Source: Paenibacillus camelliae
Lineage (GTDB): Bacteria > Bacillota > Bacilli > Paenibacillales > Paenibacillaceae
Length of the DNA stretch: 64,000 nucleotides
NCBI RefSeq assembly: GCF_023715345.1
Contig: NZ_JAMBNY010000020.1
Location: 1-64,000, forward strand
Direction of reading: 5' to 3'
The notes under the pieces are model-generated. The model worked only from the letters and a program-made list of their open reading frames with translations, did no database searches and was not told the DNA's origin. How positions within the stretch are numbered: the stretch's first letter is position 1; each line of letters opens with the position of its first letter. Position numbers and translations under genes: made by a program. Shown here in pieces: positions 17,368 through 25,983 of the stretch.

Positions 17368-17788
17368 AAACTCTTTTAGCTCTAAGGATGCGCCAACCGA
17401 GCTTGAGTAGATTCGGAATAGAAGTTACTTTTTCTACAAGATAGGCGAATGCAGAACGGTTCCCACGCCTTGAATTGCAGTCGCTGCATGAAGCTAGCAG
17501 ATTATGCGGGAGATCCGAGCCTCCTTTACTCGATGGGATAATGTGGTCCACCGTCGTGGCAGGTTGTCCACACCATAAACAGGTGTAATGATCCCGTTTT
17601 AGCGCAGCTTTTCGATAATCTCGAAATAAGAACGGATTATATAGTAATTGGATGGTTTCCTCATCAATCCAGACAGCACGTGATCGATCAACCTCCCGCC
17701 AAGCCCGATGAGGCAAGCATGGTGTTAATTTTTGTCCATCCATATTCAGTACCGTAATCATGGTTTCCTCATGATGATTATCATTCAT
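17351..17788 (-). CDS. HNH endonuclease domain protein
   Basis: The C-terminal half has a classic HNH nuclease with zinc ligands: CLWCGQ, TTVDHIIPSSKGGSD, HNLLASCSDCNSRRGN. The first 70 or so residues precede the nuclease and resemble stand-alone HNH proteins common in Bacillota. The ATG at 17788 is chosen because GGAGTG lies six bases ahead; this gives 145 residues. Upstream ATG codons lack a ribosome site. No methylase, phage terminase or toxin partner is adjacent, so the biological target is unknown. Confidence 0.8.
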   Translation of the reverse strand: MNDNHHEETMITVLNMDGQKLTPCLPHRAWREVDRSRAVWIDEETIQLLYNPFLFRDYRKAALKRDHYTCLWCGQPATTVDHIIPSSKGGSDLPHNLLASCSDCNSRRGNRSAFAYLVEKVTSIPNLLKLGWRILRAKRVFRIKR

Positions 17789-17841
17789 CGAGCTCACTCC
17801 ATCTGTCGACATACTATAGCCTATAGTTTTAATATATAACA

Positions 17842-17870
17842 AAAACATCATCCTCATGCGGATGATGTTC
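17842..17870 (-). terminator. terminator after the monooxygenase/DUF3237 operon
   Basis: AACATCATCC (17844-17853) pairs perfectly with GGATGATGTT (17860-17869), with a T run on the minus strand. It belongs to the recurring hairpin family also seen at 130, 19781 and 28377. Confidence 0.8.
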
Positions 17871-17906
17871 AGTGGGATTGAATCCTTTAATATGCAGTCA
17901 GATTAT

Positions 17907-18356
17907 TCAACAAACATAAAATTTAAATGAGACAAGATCTTTTTGACGTGCACCAGTGCCAACAAATATACTTTTCGTAAGCCAGTCATACTTTCCCTTT
18001 TCTACTTCAAAGGTAGGAGAGGAACGGAAATAATATTGATCAGGGGATACTTCTTCCCCTTGTGCTAGCTTCTCTATAACGTCTGTTGGACCATGTCGAT
18101 AGCCTTTATTAACAATATAAATAATAACACCATCATCCGTCTTCATCGTATAGTGCGCTTCAATTTCTGCTACTCCATCAGGTCGCACAAGCTGCCAATC
18201 TGCACCGCCAGGTAGTATGACACCCCTTATCTCCTGACCTACAAATGTCCCTCCTACAATGGGAATCATTCTACGTATTCCTTTACTAGTTACACCAACG
18301 TCCTGAACAGTGCCGACTTCCATTGTAGCCTCAAATGCCGGTTTTAGTGTAATCAC
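17907..18356 (-). CDS. DUF3237 (UPF0311) family protein
   Basis: This 149-residue protein has the DUF3237 pattern RRMIPIVGGTFVGQEIRGVILPGGADWQ, predicted as a small beta-barrel. The family has no established function but often accompanies catabolic oxidoreductases. Its start overlaps the monooxygenase stop by four bases (ATGA), so the two are co-translated. A role on the product of the monooxygenase is a guess from position only. Confidence 0.85.
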   Translation of the reverse strand: MITLKPAFEATMEVGTVQDVGVTSKGIRRMIPIVGGTFVGQEIRGVILPGGADWQLVRPDGVAEIEAHYTMKTDDGVIIYIVNKGYRHGPTDVIEKLAQGEEVSPDQYYFRSSPTFEVEKGKYDWLTKSIFVGTGARQKDLVSFKFYVC

Positions 18357-19615
18357 TGGCTCACCTTCATTCCTACTTGGTTAAGCTTTTCCTTATGAAA
18401 ACCAGCAATTTGCTTGTATCGGTTAGAGATTTCCTCTAATTCAGCATAAGTAATCACATCTTCTAAACGCTCGAATCCTTGAGGTGCACGTTCGTGAACC
18501 ATTTGCATTACAATTTCAGGACCATGCTGTCGATTACTACGTACAATGGATGCCGTTTTATGAATACGTTGTTGTTCGTAGTCTACTAAAGCTTCCTCAA
18601 TGCTCTGATTTTCTATAAGAGATACATATAATGCTTCCGCATCTAAGATGGCTTGCGAAGCTCCATTCGACCCAATTGGATACATCGGATGCGCAGCATC
18701 GCCAAGCAATGTTACTCGATTAAAGCTCCACTTTGGTAAAGGCTCTTTATCTACCAGTGGAAATTCATATATATATTCAGCACCTGAAATTAAGCTAGGC
18801 ACATCTAACCAATCAAAGGTCCAATCTTGAAATGTATGTGCAAAGTCGGAAATATTAGCAAGCCTATTCCATTCGTTTCGATCGGGCGCTTCTGTTACAG
18901 ATAATTCTGCGATCCAGTTAATATCGCAATAGCCAGAATGATCAGGTGCAGTAATCGGATATGCTACAAATTTTTCGTCAATATTTCCTGCCATAATCAT
19001 CGTGCGACCAGATAAAAATGGCTTAGCCTTCGTCATTCCACGCCATAAAATTCTGCCGCCATATATAGGTTTATCATTTTGTGGATATAGTTGCTTTCTC
19101 ATAGCAGAATGAATGCCATCTGCTCCAATTAGAAAATCACACTCCACCACTTCTAGCTGCTGTTCATTGCTTCGGTCTATAAAAGAGGCCTGCACCTTCT
19201 TGTTGTGTTGCTCAACGTGAGATAAATGCATACCTGTATGAATACAATCCTCACCAATTACTTGTTTTACTTCATTAAGCAATATCCCTTGCAGCCTTCC
19301 TCTGTGTAAGGAGTATTGTGGCCAATGATAGCCTGCATCGATACCACGCGCCTCTTGCCATATCAATTGACCGAATTTATTGTAATAGACTAATTCTTTC
19401 GTTCGAATCGCTGATTGATCTAATGCCTCCTGCAACCCTAAATCCCACAGTATTCTTACAGAATGAGGCAATAGATTTATCCCTACCCCTAATTCCTTTA
19501 TGGTTTTTACTGACTCATAGATCTGAACATTATATCCAGCACGATGAAGATATAAAGCCATTGTTAATCCACCAATCCCAGCTCCAACAACAACTGCTTT
19601 TTTATTCTTTGTCAT
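18353..19615 (-). CDS. FAD-dependent aromatic-ring monooxygenase
   Basis: This 420-residue flavoprotein hydroxylase has the FAD-binding GAGIGGLTMAL motif at the N-terminus, the DG motif in GADGIHSAMRK and the GDAAHPMYPIGSNGASQAI motif that binds the FAD ribityl chain. It belongs to the p-hydroxybenzoate hydroxylase group that uses NAD(P)H and oxygen on aromatic or heteroaromatic rings. It is followed by DUF3237 in one operon. It lies about 4 kb from the ring-opening cluster but has its own promoter region, so a shared pathway is only a possibility. Confidence 0.88.
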   Translation of the reverse strand: MTKNKKAVVVGAGIGGLTMALYLHRAGYNVQIYESVKTIKELGVGINLLPHSVRILWDLGLQEALDQSAIRTKELVYYNKFGQLIWQEARGIDAGYHWPQYSLHRGRLQGILLNEVKQVIGEDCIHTGMHLSHVEQHNKKVQASFIDRSNEQQLEVVECDFLIGADGIHSAMRKQLYPQNDKPIYGGRILWRGMTKAKPFLSGRTMIMAGNIDEKFVAYPITAPDHSGYCDINWIAELSVTEAPDRNEWNRLANISDFAHTFQDWTFDWLDVPSLISGAEYIYEFPLVDKEPLPKWSFNRVTLLGDAAHPMYPIGSNGASQAILDAEALYVSLIENQSIEEALVDYEQQRIHKTASIVRSNRQHGPEIVMQMVHERAPQGFERLEDVITYAELEEISNRYKQIAGFHKEKLNQVGMKVSQ

Positions 19616-19780
19616 TTTTGTGCTCCTCTCGACTAGAATTTATTGAGTAGTATTTATATAAAGAAATATGTAAGCGTTTTATCTTAATTATAATATAGTA
19701 TTTAGTATAAATATACATTTTTGTTCACTGTATACCAATACCCTAACATTCCTTTCATCAAGAATAAGAAGAAGCAAAAC

Positions 19781-19812
19781 AAAAACATCATCCGCATGCG
19801 GATGATGTTTTT
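19781..19812 (-). terminator. hairpin copy next to an ssrA 3'-end remnant
   Basis: AAAAACATCATCC pairs with GGATGATGTTTTT, forming a perfect stem. Its spacing to the following TGGTGGAGGCG copies the arrangement at the real ssrA terminator (28377-28413). Confidence 0.75.
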
Positions 19813-19814
19813 AA

Positions 19815-19905
19815 TGGTGGAGGCGTGAAGATTTGAATTCCCGCCTTAAGACTACGAACTTGGGCCAAGGCAGGTACAGTAGTACAACATTTATGTCGGT
19901 TGCAG
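19815..19905 (-). pseudogene. degenerate 3'-end copy of ssrA (tmRNA remnant)
   Basis: Read on the minus strand, this segment ends ACGCCTCCACCA and contains CGTAGTCTT, TTCAAAT and CCGACAT in the same order and spacing as the 3' end of the intact tmRNA at 28411-28500. The T stem has lost complementarity, so it is not functional. Together with the hairpin at 19781 it duplicates about 120 bases of the ssrA 3' region. It is best explained as an old attachment site of an inserted island. Confidence 0.65.
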
Positions 19906-19932
19906 GATGGATCGAGCAACAAAACGCTCACC

Positions 19933-20526
19933 TTAAACTGCCATATCTCGCTGGATATACGACTTTACTTGGTTCGTGCAATACCGAATGTATTTATTAT
20001 CATCATGCAGCTTGCTCAACATAACCCCGCCTTCGATCAGAGCAATAATTACACTGCATGCAGCTTCTACTTCGATATCCTCTCGAAACTGCTTCCGCTT
20101 TATTCCGTCCTTAATAATCTCCCCAAGACTCATCATTAATTCATTCATTGCATTTTGTGCTCTTTGTTTCAATAGAGGATGTCCATCGTCATTTTCAACA
20201 GCAGTATTTAATATTGGGCAGCCACCTTCCCATATATTATCTTCAACCAACTGAATATAAACATCACCTATCGCCAGTATTTTTTCTGCTGGCTCGGACA
20301 GCTCAGACAGAGCCTCTGCTAGAATACTTTTTAGCTTAGCAAACATATAGTCAAATGCACTTAGTGCAATTTCTTCCTTACTTTCGAAATGATTGTAGAT
20401 GCCACCCTTGCGCACATTGGTACGCTCGATAATCTCTGACAGAGATGTGCCAGCATATCCCTTTGTATTAAATAAACCGGCGGATTGGCGAATAATTTGT
20501 TCTTTAGTAACCTGACCTTTTCTCAT
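19933..20526 (-). CDS. TetR/AcrR-family repressor, divergent from the MBL-fold gene
   Basis: The protein has an N-terminal TetR helix-turn-helix (GTSLSEIIERTNVRKGGIYNHF) and an all-helical ligand domain with CPILN near residue 108, as in the YxaF/LmrA-like group. At 197 residues it is of normal size. It is divergent from the metallo-hydrolase at 20684. Two near-identical inverted sites, TACCGATTGGTC at 20548 and GACCGGTCGGTA at 20648, lie between the two starts and are good operator candidates. It probably represses both genes and is released by an unknown small molecule. Confidence 0.9.
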   Translation of the reverse strand: MRKGQVTKEQIIRQSAGLFNTKGYAGTSLSEIIERTNVRKGGIYNHFESKEEIALSAFDYMFAKLKSILAEALSELSEPAEKILAIGDVYIQLVEDNIWEGGCPILNTAVENDDGHPLLKQRAQNAMNELMMSLGEIIKDGIKRKQFREDIEVEAACSVIIALIEGGVMLSKLHDDNKYIRYCTNQVKSYIQRDMAV

Positions 20527-20545
20527 AGCTATCCCTCTTTCAAAT

Positions 20546-20561
20546 AATACCGATTGGTCTT
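20546..20561. promoter_or_regulatory. TetR operator candidate, site 1
   Basis: AATACCGATTGGTCTT is the near inverse of site 2 (20647-20662). It lies next to the TetR start. Confidence 0.6.
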
Positions 20562-20646
20562 AAGTTAACACAATTCTCTTATACACTCAATCCAAAATTG
20601 GAAAATAATTGTTGATTAGTGAATAGCATTATGTTAAATTAAAAAG

Positions 20647-20662
20647 AGACCGGTCGGTATTA
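20647..20662. promoter_or_regulatory. TetR operator candidate, site 2
   Basis: AGACCGGTCGGTATTA contains the palindrome GACCGGTC and lies just upstream of the metallo-hydrolase ribosome site, where binding would block its expression. Confidence 0.6.
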
Positions 20663-20683
20663 AAATTGAAAGGATGATTAACC

Positions 20684-21442
20684 TTGGGTATGTTATTTCA
20701 GCATATACGAAGTGCTACATCTGTATTAAGCTTGAACGGAAAAAAGATATTGATCGATCCTATGCTAAGTGCTCCAGGTGAGCTGCCGCCAGTTCCATTC
20801 ACTCGTACACTACGCCGCAATCCATTAACACCTCTTCCTGTTCCGCTCGATTTTTTTGAACAGATGGACGCCATACTTTTAACACATCGTCATTTTGATC
20901 ATTTGGATAAGAAAGCCTTGTCTATACTGAACAAAGATTTACCTGTATTTTGTCAGCCTCAAGATTACACGTTCTTGCAAACAGCTGGCTTTAGCCAAGT
21001 ATTTGCTATTGAGCAATCACATGAATGGTGCGGCATTCAGATGAAACGAATTAAAGGACGACATGCTCCAGGCTTTACCGCCAAGCTGCTCGGACCGGTA
21101 TCCGGTTTTATAATAAGCACACCAGCTGATGGTTCGATATACATCGTTGGCGATTGTATCTACACCCCCACGATTGAACAGACCTTCCGTGAATATCAAC
21201 CGAATGTCGCTATATTAAATACCCCTCGTGCACAGATGCTGTTAGGGACAATCATCACGATGACAGGAGAAGATATCGTACGTATTGCGAACTTGTCTCC
21301 AGATACGAAACTAATTGCTGTGCATATGGATGCAATCAGCCATTGTACATTTAAGCGAAAGCATCTTCGAGCTTTTTTGAAGGAACGAGGAATGGAGCAC
21401 GTTGCTATCATACCTGATGACGGGGAGGTTATTACTCTCTAG
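20684..21442 (+). CDS. MBL-fold metal-dependent hydrolase (UlaG-like)
   Basis: The metallo-beta-lactamase motif HRHFDH is present in LTHRHFDHLD, with later metal ligands in GRHAPG and IVGDCIYTP. The family covers lactonases, phosphodiesterases and similar metal-dependent hydrolases in the cytoplasm. TTG at 20684 is the likely start, with GAAAGGATGA about ten bases ahead. It is divergent from a TetR repressor with shared operators, so it is probably induced by its substrate. The substrate is unknown. Confidence 0.85.
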   Translation: MGMLFQHIRSATSVLSLNGKKILIDPMLSAPGELPPVPFTRTLRRNPLTPLPVPLDFFEQMDAILLTHRHFDHLDKKALSILNKDLPVFCQPQDYTFLQTAGFSQVFAIEQSHEWCGIQMKRIKGRHAPGFTAKLLGPVSGFIISTPADGSIYIVGDCIYTPTIEQTFREYQPNVAILNTPRAQMLLGTIITMTGEDIVRIANLSPDTKLIAVHMDAISHCTFKRKHLRAFLKERGMEHVAIIPDDGEVITL

Positions 21443-21493
21443 GATAGATTTTCGTTTTTCTTATTGCTAAAAAACAGACTACCTCTTATTGAG

Positions 21494-21520
21494 AAAACCC
21501 GACCTCCAATGGTCGGGTTT
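21494..21520. terminator. bidirectional terminator
   Basis: A perfect 10-bp stem (AAACCCGACC with GGTCGGGTTT) lies between the convergent metallo-hydrolase and secreted amidase genes. Confidence 0.9.
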
Positions 21521-21556
21521 CTCCAGTCAGTCTTTGATTTTTCGATTAAGGTTAAA

Positions 21557-23581
21557 CTATTTAAGATCTTTCATTAGCTGAGTATAAAGCTTGTAGTATA
21601 AGCTATTGCCTGCACGATCAACATCGTATTGAGTTGCGAAGTTGTTTTTGTATACACTTGTCGCTTTTTCTAGAGCTTCACCTGTAAAGCCCTCAGCTGT
21701 TGCATCATCAATGATTTGCTTAAGTCGATCTTTAACTGCCATTCCTGGAGCAACACGAACCTTCGTTGCTTGCTCAAAGGCATAGCCCATCTCGATTAGT
21801 TTTTCTTCTGAGAACGCATCACCTGTAATTTGCAAACCAATCGGCTCACCATTGCCCCCCTCAGCTGTACGATATCCAGCAGGAATCGTAATACTAGGAT
21901 ATCCTGCTTTTGCAGCAATACCTGTAGTCGCACCGTTCATTCCGATCAAGCCATCAAGCTCATATTTATCTAATAGATAGTTAATACCGTTTTTACGAGA
22001 ATACTCAATATCTGCAGCACGTTGGCTCTCGTAATTTTTATAATCGTCTGAGCCTGGTGTCATATCATAGCCATTAGACTCTTCTAGAATCGTTTGCCCA
22101 TATTTCAATAGAGCCAAGTTTTTCTTATTGTAAGCAATAACATCCGATAAGCTCTTTATCTCTGTTTCCCCGTCACTTGCAATGATAGGATTCTTCTGTG
22201 ATTGAATATAGGATTCGATATCCTGCTTGAAGTCATAATATAATACCTTTGATGCTGGTGCAGAAGGAATCTCTCCCATCATGCCATCACCATCTTTACC
22301 GAACACGATTTTAGCTCCTTGCTCTTCAAGCACACGAATAGAATCCATGAATACTTCGTAAATATCCGGCTGCGTTTCCTTGTCAGGAATTCGATAAACA
22401 CCAAGTGTTTTACCCTTCAGCCCATCTTCTTTTAAGTAATCGGTGTAGTTTTCCATCTTATCAGCTAGATACGCCTCATCCACAACAATTTCATTGTCAA
22501 TTCCCATATTAATGTACAGGTCCTTTTCATCATAGCCTTGAATGGAGCTTAGCAGCATGGCTACATCGGCCACATTACGTCCCATTGGACCTGCAACGTC
22601 CTGACTATGAGCAAGAGGAATAATACCCGAGCGACTCACCAATCCTAATGTTGGCTTCAAACCAACCAATGAGTTACGGAAGGATGGAGATAAAATTGAT
22701 CCTGAGGTTTCAGAACCAATTGTAATTGCCGCTAATGCAGCTGCTCCAGCTGCTCCTGAACCAGAAGAAGAACCCGAAACATCTAACACATTTGGCAAAT
22801 ATGGATTAAGAACCTGGCCGCCTAGCGTAGAATAACCATTTCTCATACCACTTGTAATAAAGTTAGCAAATTCAGATAGATTTGTTTTACCTAGAATGAT
22901 AGCTCCGTCCTCTTTTAGCTGCGAAACAATAAATGCATCATCAGCTACAAAGTTATTAGCTAATGCGATAGATCCAGCAGTAGTAGCCATTTCATCAGCT
23001 TTTGTTGTACCGATGTTGTCTTTAATTAAGACTGGGATACCAAACATTCCAGTTGCTTTCGATGGATCTGCTTTTACAGCCTTATCAGCCTGTGTCGCTA
23101 ACGCAAGAGCCTTAGGATTAAGCGTTGCAATCGCATTGATTTGTACGCTATGCGAGCTATATAGATTAATACGAGTTAGATACATATTCACTAGCTCTGC
23201 ATATGTAATTTCCCCAGCTTTAACCGCTTCTTGAATGTCTGCAATGGAGGACTTTTGGAGATCGATTTTCAAAGTGTCAACTGCCACCTGTAGATGAAGG
23301 CGTGTTTGATTGATCTTATAAACCGTGCTGTTCGGCGTAATATCGTTAACCATGCTAATCGCATGCTTCACTTGATTAGCATATTCAGCTGGATAAGCTG
23401 CAAGATTTATAGCTTTCGCTTCGTGATATAGTTTATATAAATTTTTCAACGCATCTGTAGCAGTGACAGAAGATTTTATCATGCCATTTGGAACAAAAGC
23501 ACTTGCAGGTGCAGCAGTTGTCACCATCGATACACAAATTGCACAAGCAGCAATAGCGCCAATAACTTTCATTTTTTTCAT
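21557..23581 (-). CDS. secreted amidase-signature hydrolase
   Basis: The N-terminus is a Sec signal peptide (basic start, hydrophobic core, cleavage after PASA). A helical spacer of about 100 residues follows, then a full amidase domain with Lys in LIKDNIGTT, the cis-Ser motif SGSSSGSGA and the nucleophile motif IGSETSGSI. The expected activity is extracellular or wall-associated hydrolysis of amides. At 674 residues it is longer than a single amidase domain because of N- and C-terminal helical additions. The ATG at 23581 follows AAGGGA; the longer upstream reading lacks a ribosome site. It lies in the ssrA-bounded accessory zone. Confidence 0.88.
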   Translation of the reverse strand: MKKMKVIGAIAACAICVSMVTTAAPASAFVPNGMIKSSVTATDALKNLYKLYHEAKAINLAAYPAEYANQVKHAISMVNDITPNSTVYKINQTRLHLQVAVDTLKIDLQKSSIADIQEAVKAGEITYAELVNMYLTRINLYSSHSVQINAIATLNPKALALATQADKAVKADPSKATGMFGIPVLIKDNIGTTKADEMATTAGSIALANNFVADDAFIVSQLKEDGAIILGKTNLSEFANFITSGMRNGYSTLGGQVLNPYLPNVLDVSGSSSGSGAAGAAALAAITIGSETSGSILSPSFRNSLVGLKPTLGLVSRSGIIPLAHSQDVAGPMGRNVADVAMLLSSIQGYDEKDLYINMGIDNEIVVDEAYLADKMENYTDYLKEDGLKGKTLGVYRIPDKETQPDIYEVFMDSIRVLEEQGAKIVFGKDGDGMMGEIPSAPASKVLYYDFKQDIESYIQSQKNPIIASDGETEIKSLSDVIAYNKKNLALLKYGQTILEESNGYDMTPGSDDYKNYESQRAADIEYSRKNGINYLLDKYELDGLIGMNGATTGIAAKAGYPSITIPAGYRTAEGGNGEPIGLQITGDAFSEEKLIEMGYAFEQATKVRVAPGMAVKDRLKQIIDDATAEGFTGEALEKATSVYKNNFATQYDVDRAGNSLYYKLYTQLMKDLK

Positions 23582-23779
23582 ATAGAACATTCCCTTCAAG
23601 TTTAATGTTATGTTCACTTACCTTACATCAATATGTTACATCCATACGATATTTATTGTCAATCATTATTTTTATTTGCAGTTAATCATATAAAACACAC
23701 ATAAAACTAACATACTATGAATAGATCAAGGTAAAAAAATAAATTTCACAATATTTATGTAATATAAAATTACATTAGT

Positions 23780-23892
23780 AGGTGGAATACCTTTAATATC
23801 GCTTTTTTATCCTCTAACCTCCCAACTAGACAAGAAGAGCTGTAGCCACTTCGTATTCCACCTTTGCGTTACAAAAAAAAAAAAAAAAAAAA
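23780..23892. repeat. 11-bp inverted repeat followed by a run of 20 A
   Basis: AGGTGGAATAC (23780-23790) is exactly inverted at 23853-23863, and an A20 homopolymer follows at 23873-23892. The surrounding gene-free stretch 23582-23930 is AT-rich and shows no coding signal. It may be the trace of a small mobile element; the homopolymer length may also be an assembly matter. Confidence 0.5.
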
Positions 23893-23919
23893 CATTAAGT
23901 ATTTTATGAATAACTTTTA

Positions 23920-23958
23920 AAACAAAAAAGCACTCCTTAATAACATCATTAAGAAGTG
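23920..23958 (-). terminator. minus-strand terminator
   Basis: CACTCCTTAAT pairs with ATTAAGAAGTG (one mismatch) and is followed on the minus strand by CTTTTTTGTTTT. Confidence 0.6.
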
Positions 23959-23968
23959 TTCATGGTTC

Positions 23969-24561
23969 ATGGTTAGATTAGCAACGGGCATCGGAACCGA
24001 TCTCGTCGCTTCATCTTTTCAAGAACCGTATGGTGAGCGGCACAAGCATTATCGTTTTCTGTCAAGGTGCTCTTCTGTTCTCTGCAATGACCTACTTACC
24101 CCTGTATGCTTGTATATGTTCGACGGGTTCAGCGTAAAGCAGTTACTAATCCCTATGATGTTATCCATGATTTGTGGTTCCGTGTTAATCGGATTTTTGC
24201 AGGCACGCTTCCAGGTTCGTACCGTGATGTTCACCAATATGGCGCTTGGAATCGGAACCTCCAATCTGCTCAATCTGCAGATGAAGTCATCGGTTGCAAC
24301 CGCTGCCGAGAAATTCGGGCTCATTTGGAATGCTGATCCGAATCGCGATCCATTGAATCCCGATATCATATTTCGATAAGGATTATTTTGAACCGCAATT
24401 GGTTGCCTTCTATAAGCTCGCGATGGGCAATGCGATCAACCGGGGGTTTGCGCTTGCACTTGGCGTGACCATTATCGGCGCGATCGCCGCATTGACTGTA
24501 GGAGCGTCGAAGCTGCGTATGCGTTCCGATACCGCGTCAGATGTCACCGTCACCCAATATA
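23969..24561 (+). pseudogene. decayed MFS drug-efflux transporter (DHA2-like)
   Basis: Pieces of one transporter appear in more than one reading frame. One frame reads LLIPMMLSMICGSVLIGFLQARF and VRTVMFTNMALGIG, a typical DHA2 mid-region. A later frame reads AFYKLAMGNAINRGFALALG, followed by a last hydrophobic segment. The start is missing, and stops or frameshifts separate the parts, so no intact protein can be made. The 3' end runs into the TetR gene on the other strand. Its GC content is higher than that of the flanks, which suggests separate origin. Confidence 0.7.
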
Positions 24562-25155
24562 TTATTGATTGCAAAGTTCATTTAAGTGGTGAGTAATAAT
24601 TTGTTCTGTTTTTTTAATTGTGAATATATCTGGTCTTAGTAGAGCATGTATGGATAAACCTTCAATGACTGCCGAAAGCCTTAGTTTTTCTATTTCAATA
24701 TTTATGTCTTTATTTATATAGCCTGCTTTTATCAATATTTCAAGTACTGCTTCCATTAAAATATATACTCCTTCAGTAAGTTCATATTTTTTCTTTGTCA
24801 AAACTACGCTTGTAAGTGAGCGAATGGCGAAAACCAGCCAAACGCCAGTTTCAGTTTGTTTATCCCGATTCACAGGAACTAATTCTAACAATATCTCCTG
24901 TACTGCAATTAGAGGTTTTTTTGACCATGATTTATTATCCGACCGTTCTTTTCCTCGATCAAGAAAATAATCCATGATAAATAACAGCAATTCATCTTGG
25001 GTTGAGAAATAATGTCTTAACGCTCCGCTAGACATTCCAGCCTCAGATGCAATTCTTCGGATAGATGCTTTTTCAATTCCTTCCGTTTCAATAATTCTCC
25101 AAGCAATATCAGCAATATCTTTCTTTTTAATACTGTGATCAACAACCTTAGGCAC
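24562..25155 (-). CDS. TetR-family regulator, divergent from the GAP-family membrane gene
   Basis: The N-terminal helix-turn-helix (IRRIASEAGMSSGALRHYF) is of the TetR type, followed by a helical ligand domain; the total is 197 residues. The promoter region it shares with the divergent membrane gene contains the palindrome TTTATCACAGTGTGATAAA and a second related copy, which together form an 18-bp inverted repeat. It therefore probably represses itself and the membrane gene pair. The overlap of its 3' end with the decayed transporter suggests the junction was formed by rearrangement. Confidence 0.9.
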   Translation of the reverse strand: MPKVVDHSIKKKDIADIAWRIIETEGIEKASIRRIASEAGMSSGALRHYFSTQDELLLFIMDYFLDRGKERSDNKSWSKKPLIAVQEILLELVPVNRDKQTETGVWLVFAIRSLTSVVLTKKKYELTEGVYILMEAVLEILIKAGYINKDINIEIEKLRLSAVIEGLSIHALLRPDIFTIKKTEQIITHHLNELCNQ

Positions 25156-25172
25156 CTAAACCACCTCTTGCT

Positions 25173-25223
25173 TTTATTTATCACACTGTGCTAATATGAT
25201 TTTATCACAGTGTGATAAATAAA
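25173..25223. promoter_or_regulatory. double TetR operator
   Basis: TTTATTTATCACACTGTG (25173-25190) is an exact inverse of 25206-25223. The right half is centred on the odd palindrome TTTATCACAGTGTGATAAA (25201-25219); the left half is a degraded second copy. The structure covers the space between the two divergent starts. Confidence 0.75.
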
Positions 25224-25242
25224 TAAAGAAGGGGGGGTATAG

Positions 25243-25950
25243 ATGCTTGAAATCATAGAATCATTGATTCCTGCAAACATAGATTTCACAACAGCTCTCC
25301 TCATTATTGCGCTTTGTGCATTCATTGACATCTTAAGCCCCGGGGTATTGGCCATCACAGCTTATATCCTTCTAATACAAAAAGAGAAATTAACATCGCG
25401 TTTAATCATTTTTTTATTATCGACACAAATTTGCTATTTTATGCTGGGTATCTTGGTTTACCTTGGAGTTGGGTCGATACTTGGTTTTATAGAAAGCACT
25501 TCCAACAATCAAATTTCAAGTTGGTTTTATACGATACTTGGTGCCATACTTGTACTGATAAGCTTTTATAAGCCTAAGAAACGAATGGAATCCCGATTTT
25601 GGGAATGGTTACCCAAGCAAGTGTCAATAAGAGCGATGATTGTACTTGGTATTATTGTATTTGCGATCGAGTTTACCACAGCTTTACCGTATTTCTACTC
25701 GATATTATTAATGGATGGTTTAGCGTTTAATACGGGTTTGTCCATAATTACTTTACTTGGTTATAACGTGCTTATGGTACTTCCTTCAATCTTACTATTG
25801 ATCATTTATATTCTCTTTAGAAGCTGGATTCAAAATAAGCTCGAAAAACTAAGAACAAAATTATTAAAAGCCCCATTGTCTTCTGTATTAGTGGGAGTGG
25901 CCGTTATTGGGGCGGTTTTATTCAATATTGGCATTAGGGGAATTCTATAG
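25243..25950 (+). CDS. GAP-family (Sap-like) membrane protein
   Basis: This 235-residue protein has six hydrophobic segments, with the sequence DILSPGVLAITAYIL near the first helix, as in GAP/Sap proteins related to LysE-type exporters. It is likely an exporter of a small or lipid-linked molecule. It starts behind a run of seven G (GGGGGGG) and is followed 33 bases later by a small membrane protein gene. The divergent TetR gene and double operator indicate inducible expression. The substrate is unknown. Confidence 0.75.
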   Translation: MLEIIESLIPANIDFTTALLIIALCAFIDILSPGVLAITAYILLIQKEKLTSRLIIFLLSTQICYFMLGILVYLGVGSILGFIESTSNNQISSWFYTILGAILVLISFYKPKKRMESRFWEWLPKQVSIRAMIVLGIIVFAIEFTTALPYFYSILLMDGLAFNTGLSIITLLGYNVLMVLPSILLLIIYILFRSWIQNKLEKLRTKLLKAPLSSVLVGVAVIGAVLFNIGIRGIL

Positions 25951-25983
25951 TGATATTAGTTATTTGGAAGGAGATGTTGTGTT

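Noticed and set aside
17861..17906. Possible further ssrA 3'-end trace after the hairpin at 17842
   Set aside because: Only GGGATTGAATCC recalls the tmRNA T arm. The CCA end, anticodon-side bases and spacing are not found.
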